Assembly: GCA_017746715.1 (NCBI GenBank)
Contig: JAGHZQ010000047.1
Span: 186,001 to 250,000, forward strand
Length of the DNA: 64,000 bases
From: Cyanobacteria bacterium SBLK
Lineage (GTDB): Bacteria; Cyanobacteriota; Cyanobacteriia; Cyanobacteriales; Spirulinaceae
Reading direction: 5' to 3'
A model generated the notes under the pieces. It was not told the DNA's origin. It saw nothing but the letters and a program-made list of their open reading frames with translations, and did no database searches. A program made the position numbers and the translations under genes. Positions 1 to 7,968 of the stretch are shown one piece after another (position 1 is the first letter of the stretch; each line of letters starts with the position of its first letter).

Positions 1-1178
1 AAAGTAGAACTATAGTCCTGCAATTGTTCGTAGGATTTTTGCAATTGTTCTGTCAGTTGGTTAAACGTACGAGCGAGAATGCCAATTTCGTTATCCGTTA
101 AAACTGGAGCGGTTTGCAGTTCGGCAAACTGCCCCTCTCTAACTTTTTCTCTCAGCGATCGCGCGGTTTGGGCGATCGCTAAAATCGGTTTGACGATGCG
201 ACGGCTCATGAAGAGAATGCCCGCCGCTAAAATTGCAGACAGTGCCGAACCCACAAACAGAATAGCATAAGCCAAGCGGCGAGCGGGAGCAAAGGCTTCG
301 GCTTGTTCCATCTCCACCAACAAGGCCACATCCCGCGCATCCAGCCAGCGATAAGAACCAATCACGGGAATGCCTCGATAATTCCCATACAGCCCGCGAT
401 CGCTTTTTCCCATCATTGCCTGCTCGATTCCCTCACTTGCTATCCCGTCGGGAAACTCCTCCGAGCCAAATCCTGCCGCCGAAACAAAAGCATTGCGATG
501 GGTAAAATTAGTCCCCAAATTGGCCACTAAATAGGTTTCTCCCGTCTCCCCCAAACCGCGATCGTCTCGGATAATTTCGTCGAGGCGATCGAGATTGAGA
601 TGTACCGCCAAAACCCCCAAACGCTTTCCTTCTGCGTTGAAAATAGGAGTTGCGAGGGTGACGGCAGGGCGATCGCCATCGGAAGCGCGATAAAAGTTCG
701 CAGCAAAAAATTCATGAACATTCCCCATCACTTCGATGCTTTGATCGAGGGGTTCGTAACGACCGATTTTTTCGGAATGGGTAGACGCAACGATCCGATT
801 TCCCCGAGACAGGAGAAAAATTTCCCGATAGTCAGCGCGATCGCCAATAAAGCCCCCCAAAGAGGCTTGCAAATTCTTTAACGCCGTTTGATATTCGAGG
901 GTCGATTTTTTCGAGCCGAGCAAAACCCGCGCCTGTTCGCCGATTTCGGGCAAGCGACTGAGGGAAACAAAGGTATTGCGACGATCGCGCAACCAGCGAT
1001 TTAATTCCCCTTCCTTGAGGGAAGCGATCGCCGTCAAGCGGTCGAAAATAGATTCTTTGAGAGATTCCCTCGCCTCGCGAAAAGCAACGTACCCCACCAA
1101 TGCCACGATCGCCAAGGACAGCAGCGAAAAAGAACCGACAATTTGCACCAGCAGGCTTTTTTTCCAGAATTTCAGCAT
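1..1178 (-). CDS. Membrane sensor with extracellular sensing domain and HAMP, C-terminus cut by window edge
   Basis: The gene reads leftwards from ATG at 1178 and is still open at base 1, so the output domain is missing. The translation begins MLKFWKKSLLVQIVGSFSLL, giving a first membrane helix at about residues 9-29. An extracellular region of roughly 250 residues follows; features such as GNRIVASTHSEKIG and GETYLVANLGT resemble a double-Cache sensor. A second membrane helix lies near 285-308, followed by a HAMP linker containing TDNEIGILARTFNQLTEQLQ. Family knowledge suggests a histidine kinase, cyclase or chemoreceptor output beyond the edge. A binding lipoprotein gene lies upstream on the same strand, so the sensor may respond to the ligand-loaded lipoprotein; that is inference. 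Confidence 0.85.
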   Translation of the reverse strand, partial: MLKFWKKSLLVQIVGSFSLLSLAIVALVGYVAFREARESLKESIFDRLTAIASLKEGELNRWLRDRRNTFVSLSRLPEIGEQARVLLGSKKSTLEYQTALKNLQASLGGFIGDRADYREIFLLSRGNRIVASTHSEKIGRYEPLDQSIEVMGNVHEFFAANFYRASDGDRPAVTLATPIFNAEGKRLGVLAVHLNLDRLDEIIRDDRGLGETGETYLVANLGTNFTHRNAFVSAAGFGSEEFPDGIASEGIEQAMMGKSDRGLYGNYRGIPVIGSYRWLDARDVALLVEMEQAEAFAPARRLAYAILFVGSALSAILAAGILFMSRRIVKPILAIAQTARSLREKVREGQFAELQTAPVLTDNEIGILARTFNQLTEQLQKSYEQLQDYSST

Positions 1179-1199
1179 TTTGATGTGGGTGCGATCGCT

Positions 1200-1262
1200 C
1201 TAACATTCCATTCGACAAAAATTTATTCAATGCGAACAAATGCTTTGTCTACGGCCTCAGTT
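1200..1262 (-). pseudogene. Degraded tail of a second solute-binding-protein gene
   Basis: On the minus strand this stretch reads EAVDKAFVRIE, a stop, then IFVEWNV. The intact neighbour (1333-2730) ends EAVDEAIARIEEIFAAWNR. The match keeps frame and shows at DNA level, including a shared CAAAAATTT core, so it looks like the leftover 3' end of a tandem duplicate that was otherwise lost. Similarity fades beyond about 1262. Confidence 0.6.
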
Positions 1263-1332
1263 TTATTTCTCAGCCTAATTAAAGATTGTGAAAAACTCGT
1301 GAAACCGTTTTGTTTTAACCCATACGATCGCT

Positions 1333-2730
1333 CTAGCGATTCCACGCAGCAAAAATTTCTTCAATACGAGCGATCGCCTCATCGACGGCTTCTTCAGGGG
1401 AGCGTCCCGCGATCGCTTGCTCGATCGCTTGTCCCCAAATGTTTTCCGCTTGCACGTCAGTATAAGCGGGATTCAAAGATTGATAGCTCGGGCGGGTCTT
1501 TTCGGTTTGAAATTGTCGGACGGCTACGGAGATGTGGGGATCGGCGGGATCGTTCCAAAAGGGTTCTGCCGCCAGTTGCGGCATCACTGGGAAATAGCGT
1601 CCCAATGCTCCTTCAATATAAGGGCCGAGATGTTCGGGTTGGATGAAATATTGCAGAAAATCCTTGGCCATTTCTTGACGGGGAGATGCGGCAAAAAGGG
1701 CGATTTGCTTAACGGCAACCCTATATTTTGGCACTTCTCCATCGGGTTCGTTGGGAAATTCGATGGTTGCAATGCGATCGCGATAGATTTCTTCTTCTTC
1801 TTCTCGTTGAGAACTCGGAATGGACAGGGTGGGATTGATCGTCATGACGACTTTTTGATTGAGAAATGCCGTATTATTCGAGCCATCCGTCCAAATTTTC
1901 GCATCTGGTGGCACGTAACCTTGTCGATAAAAATCGACATACCACGTTAAGGCAGCAATAATCTTTTTGCGAACCTCCGCATTTTGAATGAGAAGATTGC
2001 CTTGCTCGTCTAACAATTCTATATCGTAAGCCTCTAAAATTTGTTGAAAAGTCGAGTAAGTATCCCCCGCTTTACTGGAGAAAGGCAGACCCAAACTATA
2101 AATCTCCTCTCGTCCTTGGCGACGCAAATTATCCTGTGCTTGCCGCCAAAATTGCCAGAACGCATCCCATTCTTGGGGAATATCTTCTTCTCGCAAACCC
2201 GCTTCTGCCAATAAATCTCGCCAATAGTGAATGTGTACGGTTCGCTGCTGGATCGGAATGGCATAATTCGATCGCTTTTTTGCCGCCTTATTGTAAAGAG
2301 AAACCGATTGGAGGGCGGCAGGACTGTAAATTTCTTTTAAGGGGGCGATCGCATCGGATACGTCAGCTAGTTTGCCATTCCAAGCCCAACGCGGAATGAG
2401 TTGTTCTTCTACTCGGGTCGAATAAACAATATCGGGAGGATTTCCCGCATTCAAGGCATTCTCGGCATCTTTGAGAATATCGTCGTGACTCATAAAAGAC
2501 AGTTCGATTTTGTTGCCCGTCTGTTGTTGCCATTCATTTACGATCGCTTCAAGGGCTTCATCTTCTGGAATGTAGTAACCGCGAGCCCACCAAATCTTTA
2601 ATGTCTCATTTTGAGGGGACGTGCTTGCGGGTGTATCGCGGGGCAATTCGGGAGCATTCCCCCCACAATTGACCAGCAGAAAACTCAATGACAAAACCCT
2701 CACAATTTGCTTCTCGCGTAGAATTTTCAT
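1333..2730 (-). CDS. ABC-type (sugar family) extracellular solute-binding lipoprotein
   Basis: This 465-residue protein has an N-terminal hydrophobic signal and a lipobox LLVNC with Cys22, so it should be lipid-anchored outside the cytoplasmic membrane. The mature part has features of the family 1 carbohydrate-binding proteins: LKIWWARGYY at the start of the fold, then a periplasmic-binding-protein body with the late sequence RQEMAKDFLQYF. ATG at 2730 is chosen because GGAGG precedes it closely; an in-frame upstream start at 2748 would place that Shine-Dalgarno inside the gene. No permease or ATPase genes are adjacent. The next gene on this strand is a membrane sensor, so it may serve sensing rather than uptake. 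The ligand is unknown. Confidence 0.85.
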   Translation of the reverse strand: MKILREKQIVRVLSLSFLLVNCGGNAPELPRDTPASTSPQNETLKIWWARGYYIPEDEALEAIVNEWQQQTGNKIELSFMSHDDILKDAENALNAGNPPDIVYSTRVEEQLIPRWAWNGKLADVSDAIAPLKEIYSPAALQSVSLYNKAAKKRSNYAIPIQQRTVHIHYWRDLLAEAGLREEDIPQEWDAFWQFWRQAQDNLRRQGREEIYSLGLPFSSKAGDTYSTFQQILEAYDIELLDEQGNLLIQNAEVRKKIIAALTWYVDFYRQGYVPPDAKIWTDGSNNTAFLNQKVVMTINPTLSIPSSQREEEEEIYRDRIATIEFPNEPDGEVPKYRVAVKQIALFAASPRQEMAKDFLQYFIQPEHLGPYIEGALGRYFPVMPQLAAEPFWNDPADPHISVAVRQFQTEKTRPSYQSLNPAYTDVQAENIWGQAIEQAIAGRSPEEAVDEAIARIEEIFAAWNR

Positions 2731-3134
2731 ATTTTCCTCCCATTGCAAAGTTGTTATTATCTCAATTCTGAATGAATCCTATCTTTTTGTCCCGATAAAA
2801 CTTTAGCTTAATGCAAAAATTATGAAGAATTTGCACGGAAATCGAATTGAAAATTAGCGCTCGCTTCTCTCTTAATTGAATGGGTGATTTTATCTTTTTG
2901 TAACGGTATATCTCGCGGCTATTACTATTGAGAGCGATCGCATTTTTATATAAATGGTATCATTTGCTGTCTCGTATGGCTTGCGATCGCGAGATTTCTC
3001 CTTTTTTGAATTGATGATTTTGAGGTTGGAGGATGCTGAATGTTGAATTTTGAATTGATGAAGGGTGCGTTACGCTGTCGCTTTAGTGCAGACATGCCGG
3101 AGGCGATACGACACCCTATCTTTTATACCTGTTA
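2731..3134. other. Intergenic region with a degenerate inverted repeat
   Basis: No credible gene is seen. The part next to 2730 is the leader of the binding-protein gene and holds its GGAGG. Near 3062-3117 an imperfect inverted repeat has AGGGTG at one end and CACCCT at the other, of the kind scattered between cyanobacterial genes; it lies just past the 3' end of the carotenoid-oxygenase-like gene. No promoter could be placed confidently. Confidence 0.5.
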
Positions 3135-4997
3135 CTACTCGAATTCGGGATAAATATACTTCTCAAAAATCTCTTTGATCCACCCCGGTAAAAAATATTT
3201 GGAGTCGCTAGCGTTCATATCTTCTCGCACATTGACTTTATAATCGCTATTGCGCGGAGCAATTTCGGGACTCCAAGCGGAATGGAGGGAAAAGGCAAAT
3301 TTAACATCTTTATGACGCAATTTGGCGATCGGGCCGCTTTTGAGATTTCCTGCTTGCCACAGCCAAAATTCCGACCCGGTTGGCGTTACGACCATTGTGG
3401 CAATATATCCTTCTAATTCATGGGTTTGACCTTCTTTGGGAATATAAATCGGACTGGTAACCAGAAAACCGGGTTCAACTGCATAGGAATCCGTTACCTT
3501 CATTTCAATAGGAGACCAGCGTAAAATTCCCGCTGCTTTTGAAGCGGGTATCTCGTATATTGGTACTTCTCGAAACGGATACAGGCCGTACAATTCAATC
3601 AAGCGTTTCGGAGTCATCTCCGAGTAACAGCCTGTATAGTTCACCCAAATATTCTCAAACTTTGCGGGAGAAGTGCCCTGAATGCCAGGATAAGTGGGTA
3701 GGGCTACACCCCAAAACTCCTCGAATAAACAATTTTCTTGATTGACGATCTTGCCGGTTTTGGCGTTAATCACGCACTTGGCAAAACCCTGTTTATCGTA
3801 TACCCCAGGAGGCGCACCATAAAAAGCCGGATCGATCGCTTCATTCGTCCAAGTCGTATCTGTTGCTTGTACCCATTCGCTCACATCGTGACCGGATGCC
3901 AAGACCAGATGCAATGTTATATTTTCTCCTCCATTATCGTCGCGATCGGCAAAGAAATGAACGCATTCATGAGGAATTTCAATATGTTTGGCAACCACTG
4001 TTTCTTGCGTAGCAAGCTGTTCTCGCGGGACTAACCAAACTTGATTGTGAGCGTTTTGAGTGCGAGCGGGTAGTTTTTCAAACAGCATCCGATCGTATTC
4101 AATGCGAAAAGCCGTGTCAATAATGACGAGATAATTCTCGGTAATGACGATTTGATGGGTAGACTGTTTGATGATAACGGGTTCGTTCGTGCGATCGTCG
4201 AGAATTTGAGCGGTATGAAAACTTTTTCCCTCTCCAACATGTCGGCCGTGCCAAATATGAATTCGCGTTTCGGGACGATCCAAAGAGACATTGAGTTCGT
4301 CAACTAACTCGATATCAAACACGGGATTGATGAGAAAGATTTCCCCAGTTTTTTCATCATAAGCGGGATGCGCCCCGCTCATATTCATCGGAAAAATCCA
4401 AGGTAATTCAAATTTACCAATACCGGGGATTCCCTCAACTTCTAGAGCGAGCCATTCCTCACGATGGCCGACGGGGGTAACGGGTTTTAGGGTGGTTAAA
4501 TCCAACTCGAAGGGACGACCGGAATCAATGGTCGCAAACATCCGCCAAGTCTTGTTTTCGGGATCTTGGAAAGCCTGCAAAGCCGTATTGCACTGATTTT
4601 GCACTCCTAAGCGAGGACTTAAACGAGCCAAGCCGCCGCGATTTTGAAACTTAAATAATCTCCCAAACAGCAATTTCTGTAAATTGAAGATGTTTTTCCA
4701 ACAAGGTTCTAAGGCGTTGTCAACTTGGCGATCGCAAATGACAGAGGGGGTGAGAAAGGCTTGACTTTTGAGATGAACTTTGTTGCTTGCTGCATCCTGC
4801 AAATCCAAGCGATAGATTTGAGCGCAGCCATTAAACCAAGGAATAGCACCGTTTTGTGGAGTCGGTACCATCCAAAACCCATAGCCTTGACAATCGCGAG
4901 GAATTTCTCCCTCAATAACATCCAAGTCTATATCTAGGGGGTTTGTATTTTGTTCCCGTAGATTCGAGGGGAGTTGAGACGAATTGAGTGCTGTCAT
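3135..4997 (-). CDS. Carotenoid oxygenase (RPE65/CCD) family protein
   Basis: The 620-residue product resembles the seven-bladed propeller family that cleaves carotenoids or apocarotenoids with a ferrous iron held by four histidines. Candidate ligands are H210 (GAHPAYDEKTG), H281 (STHQIVITENYL, close to the family HxFxITENY motif), H347 (CVHFFADRDDNG) and H572 (SLHSAWSPE). No signal peptide is seen, so a cytosolic or membrane-associated enzyme is likely. It is longer than typical cyanobacterial apocarotenoid oxygenases, at roughly 480-490 residues, with extra sequence in the middle and C-terminal parts. The substrate cannot be told, and a non-carotenoid substrate is possible in this divergent branch. 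It is divergent from the TPR gene at 5199. Confidence 0.8.
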   Translation of the reverse strand: MTALNSSQLPSNLREQNTNPLDIDLDVIEGEIPRDCQGYGFWMVPTPQNGAIPWFNGCAQIYRLDLQDAASNKVHLKSQAFLTPSVICDRQVDNALEPCWKNIFNLQKLLFGRLFKFQNRGGLARLSPRLGVQNQCNTALQAFQDPENKTWRMFATIDSGRPFELDLTTLKPVTPVGHREEWLALEVEGIPGIGKFELPWIFPMNMSGAHPAYDEKTGEIFLINPVFDIELVDELNVSLDRPETRIHIWHGRHVGEGKSFHTAQILDDRTNEPVIIKQSTHQIVITENYLVIIDTAFRIEYDRMLFEKLPARTQNAHNQVWLVPREQLATQETVVAKHIEIPHECVHFFADRDDNGGENITLHLVLASGHDVSEWVQATDTTWTNEAIDPAFYGAPPGVYDKQGFAKCVINAKTGKIVNQENCLFEEFWGVALPTYPGIQGTSPAKFENIWVNYTGCYSEMTPKRLIELYGLYPFREVPIYEIPASKAAGILRWSPIEMKVTDSYAVEPGFLVTSPIYIPKEGQTHELEGYIATMVVTPTGSEFWLWQAGNLKSGPIAKLRHKDVKFAFSLHSAWSPEIAPRNSDYKVNVREDMNASDSKYFLPGWIKEIFEKYIYPEFE

Positions 4998-5198
4998 ATT
5001 TTCTCGATTGATGAAATATTTTGTGAGATTTTGCAGAAATACAGGTGCACCTTAGAATTATACACAAGCACCGATACCCGTTCCACAGTAAAATAGCAAG
5101 GGTATGCCGATTGCTCGTTGGGAAATTAGACGCGGATTTGTTGTATTTTCCGGTCAAACTGGCGTTATGCTAGGAATATTGCGATCGCTACTCTACCC

Positions 5199-6461
5199 AT
5201 GAGCTATTCTCTATTAGATGAGGCACTCCAAAAATACAAGGAGGCAATTTCGGATTTAGAACAATCTCTCGATTCTCTTTCTATCGAGAATATTTTGAAG
5301 GTGTTAAAGGCGAGGGATGTGTTGCAAGGGCATCTCGATCGCGAGGATCGAAGTCTTTGGGACGGCGATCGCGTTTTGGTGGAGTTGGACGATCGTTTAA
5401 AGGAGAAGGCAGGGGCGATCGTAAAGGTTTTTAAGTTAGGGAAATGGCGGCAGAGTTTGCAGATTGACTCAAAAAAAGCCTGGTGGTGGGAGTTGGAAAC
5501 GGAAGTTCCCCCGCATCCTTGGGATCGGTTTGATTGGTTGTGGAAAATGGGGGGAGTGTTGGGATGGACGGCGAATATGGGGTTATTGTTGGACATCATA
5601 CCGCGTTTTTTAATGGGAGGGACGGGGTTAGTCGGGGCGATCGCGGTGATGTTTCCCAGTCTAATTGCATTGTTACAGGCGAGCAACGAATTCACGCAAT
5701 CCGGCCAGGAAAGTTTTGATAAATTGTTGGCAAGGTTGAAGATTCCCAAGCATTTTCACGAAGAAGCGAAGTTCGTTTCTCTTGCTTTATTTTGCTTGTT
5801 TTTAGTTATCTTTCGTGCCAATCTTCCGGCATTATCGGAATGGTATACAAAACAGGGAACGCAACGCTATCGAGAGGGACAATTAGCGACGGCTGAGGAC
5901 TATTATCAACAAGCCTTGGAAATCGATCCGAATAACATTAAGGCCAACTACAATCTCGGCGTAATTTATGAAGATTTGCAAGAGTTCGAGAAGGCAGAAA
6001 CGCAATATTCTATTGCTGCCAAAGGGGGATTGGTTTCGGCACAAAATAATCTGGCTCGCTTGTACATTGTAGAGGAGCAACCCGAGTCTGCTATTCCTCT
6101 TCTTTGGCAAGGATTATCAACTGTAGATGAGCAATTGATATCGGTGCATTACAATCTCCTTAAAAACTTGGGTTGGGCATTATGGCTGGAAGGACGACAG
6201 GATCTCGCAGAAAATATGCTGCAAGGAGCGATCGCATTAGCAGAAGAACCCGAGGGGATTGAACGTATTAAAAATCGGGGTTCGGCGCATTGTTTGTTAG
6301 CGCAAGTTTATCAACAAACGGAGGAGACAGAAGAAGCGATCGCGCAATGGCAATTGTGCTGTCAGAAAGGAACGATCTTCAATCGCGACGAGACGCAATG
6401 GTTAAATTTGGCACATACGACATTACAGAAAGTTGGGCGATCGTGCGAGATTAACTCATAA
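5199..6461 (+). CDS. Membrane-anchored TPR protein
   Basis: The 420-residue protein has three parts. Residues 1-110 form a charged, probably helical, cytoplasmic region beginning MSYSLLDEALQKYKEAISDL. Hydrophobic stretches at about 117-158 and 192-210 should make two or three membrane spans. The C-terminal half carries at least three TPR units, the clearest being AEDYYQQALEIDPNNIKANYNLG followed by KAETQYSIAAKGGLVSAQNN. TPRs normally dock partner proteins; no catalytic motif is visible and the role is unknown. A hairpin 26 bases beyond the stop may end transcription. The family is not recognised beyond the TPR part. Confidence 0.75.
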   Translation: MSYSLLDEALQKYKEAISDLEQSLDSLSIENILKVLKARDVLQGHLDREDRSLWDGDRVLVELDDRLKEKAGAIVKVFKLGKWRQSLQIDSKKAWWWELETEVPPHPWDRFDWLWKMGGVLGWTANMGLLLDIIPRFLMGGTGLVGAIAVMFPSLIALLQASNEFTQSGQESFDKLLARLKIPKHFHEEAKFVSLALFCLFLVIFRANLPALSEWYTKQGTQRYREGQLATAEDYYQQALEIDPNNIKANYNLGVIYEDLQEFEKAETQYSIAAKGGLVSAQNNLARLYIVEEQPESAIPLLWQGLSTVDEQLISVHYNLLKNLGWALWLEGRQDLAENMLQGAIALAEEPEGIERIKNRGSAHCLLAQVYQQTEETEEAIAQWQLCCQKGTIFNRDETQWLNLAHTTLQKVGRSCEINS

Positions 6462-6486
6462 TTATTCCTCTTTTATCGAGAGCCGC

Positions 6487-6505
6487 CAGGGAATCAAATT
6501 CCCTG
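6487..6505 (+). terminator. Hairpin after the TPR membrane-protein gene
   Basis: Arms CAGGGAAT and ATTCCCTG pair perfectly (8 bp) around a CAA loop, 26 bases past the stop at 6461. There is no clear U-tract afterwards, so termination is plausible but unproven. Confidence 0.4.
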
Positions 6506-6523
6506 TCTCATATGAGAAGTCCT

Positions 6524-6543
6524 CACTTCGGCATTGCTCAGTG
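6524..6543. repeat. Short dispersed hairpin repeat, copy 1
   Basis: The 20-base word CACTTCGGCATTGCTCAGTG has CACT/AGTG ends and is flanked by a second pair of arms, AGTCCTC at 6518 and GAGGACT at 6553. A near-identical copy lies at 46455-46474, so this is a dispersed genomic repeat. Confidence 0.6.
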
Positions 6544-6763
6544 ACCACTCAAGAGGACTCATCAATTCAAAATTAAAAATTATCAATTAAAAAAGAGAGA
6601 ATTGCGCGATCGCAGAGTGGAGCTTTAACCGTATCGCAATCCATTTTAATGTATTTTTTGTATGAGACACGGATTTTCAATCCTTGGCGGATCTCGATAC
6701 TGGCAGACCTCGATACCGCGAGCAGCAAATCAACACAAGTTATCATTTTTAACTGCGATCGCA

Positions 6764-6791
6764 TTGACTAAAAAAGAGAGATCTATATAAT
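6764..6791 (+). promoter_or_regulatory. Sigma-70-type promoter for the secreted TPR and TPR-CHAT genes
   Basis: A -35-like TTGACT (6764-6769) and a -10 TATAAT (6786-6791) are separated by 16 bases. Transcription would begin near 6798, giving a leader of about 80 bases before GTG at 6877. It is the best promoter match noticed in the window. The rest of the gap 6462-6876 holds the two hairpins above and AT-rich sequence without a credible gene. Confidence 0.65.
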
Positions 6792-6876
6792 AGTGCTGTT
6801 GGTAGGAATCAAAGTTCGCTACCGATGAGATGAGAGAATTGCATTAAACTCACAGAGGTTGAGAGGAGACCGACAA

Positions 6877-7959
6877 GTGCAAAGGAAGCTCGTGAGAATC
6901 CTATTTGTTTTGGGGATAGTGCTGGCGATCGCGATCGCTGGGATAAAACCCGTTCATTCTTTACCCACCCTCAACCTGCATTTATTAATTGCAGCGAATC
7001 CTTTGGAAAGGGTGAAGGTTAAGCGATCGAGTTGGTCGAGTTTTCAACCAGCACGGATCGGCCTTATGTTGCGGGGAAACGATCGCCTTTTATTGCCTCA
7101 GAATGCCTCGGCGACCATCCTATGTCACAATTTACAACGACGAAACCCGGCAAGAGGTCGAGATTCATCGGTGAGTGAGGTCTGCGGCACGATTTCGACG
7201 ACTTATGACACGGAGGATATTCTAGATCCTCGTGCAAGGAATGACCCCAAAACGCCTTATCTGCTTTATCCGAGAGATACGGCGATCGCGGATTCCGAAC
7301 CGATTTTGCGCTGGAATCCTGTGGAAGGGGTGCAAAGCTACACGGTGAAGGTATCGGGTCCGGGGGTGAAGTGGGAAGTGGAAAGCGATCGCGCGGAGAT
7401 TACCTATACAGGAGAGCCTTTTCAGCCAGGCCTCCGCTATTGGACGGTGGTAACGACAGATAGCGGCGTGAGTTCTACTGTCGAACCAAGAGTCTTTGCT
7501 GGATTTACTCCCCTTGAAGAGACAAAAGTGGAGTCACTCGAAGCAGAAGCGGCGAAAATGCAAAGACAGCAACTCGACACAGAAGCGATCGCTTTGGAGT
7601 TGGCTCACTTATATTGGGGGAGCGGTCTCAAAGGGGATGCAATTCGGGTTTTGGAAGAGGCGATCGCTGAGGGTAGCGAGTTAGTGGCGGTTTATCGCCT
7701 CTTGGGACGGATTTATCGAGAAGTCAGTCTCAATCGCTTGGCGATAGCGCATTGGGAGACGGGCGTAGAATTGGCAGAAGCGGTGGAAGATTGGGATAGT
7801 TTGGGGGATATGCAGCGAGGACTAGCGATCGCTCATAGAAGCCTCGAACAAGAGGATGAGGCTCGCAGATGGTTAGAAGGAGCAAGGAATGCCTATCTCG
7901 CTTTGGGAGATGAGGAAAGCCTCCGTCAGTTGGAAGAACTGGCAGAAAAATACTTTTAA
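6877..7959 (+). CDS. Secreted protein with an Ig/Fn3-like domain and TPR repeats, partner of the TPR-CHAT protein
   Basis: GTG at 6877 is preferred over a TTG at 6859 because GAGGAG lies 8 bases before it. The 360-residue product starts with a signal peptide (MQRKLVRILFVLGIVLAIAI, cleavage near the VHS-LP region). A middle domain at about residues 115-210 looks like a beta-sandwich: SEPILRWNPVEGVQSYTVKV with paired aromatic residues, and LRYWTVVTTDSG. The C-terminal 130 residues are helical TPR-like units, for example GDAIRVLEEAIAEGSELVAV. It ends 9 bases before the TPR-CHAT gene and should share its transcript. No enzymatic motif is visible. Secreted proteins of this layout beside CHAT genes are seen in other cyanobacteria; the function is not known to me. 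Confidence 0.8.
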   Translation: MQRKLVRILFVLGIVLAIAIAGIKPVHSLPTLNLHLLIAANPLERVKVKRSSWSSFQPARIGLMLRGNDRLLLPQNASATILCHNLQRRNPARGRDSSVSEVCGTISTTYDTEDILDPRARNDPKTPYLLYPRDTAIADSEPILRWNPVEGVQSYTVKVSGPGVKWEVESDRAEITYTGEPFQPGLRYWTVVTTDSGVSSTVEPRVFAGFTPLEETKVESLEAEAAKMQRQQLDTEAIALELAHLYWGSGLKGDAIRVLEEAIAEGSELVAVYRLLGRIYREVSLNRLAIAHWETGVELAEAVEDWDSLGDMQRGLAIAHRSLEQEDEARRWLEGARNAYLALGDEESLRQLEELAEKYF

Positions 7960-7968
7960 AGGAGAACC

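Noticed and set aside
6573..6764. 63-residue minus-strand reading frame upstream of the secreted TPR gene
   Set aside because: No Shine-Dalgarno, no family features, and it overlaps the promoter and dispersed repeats.
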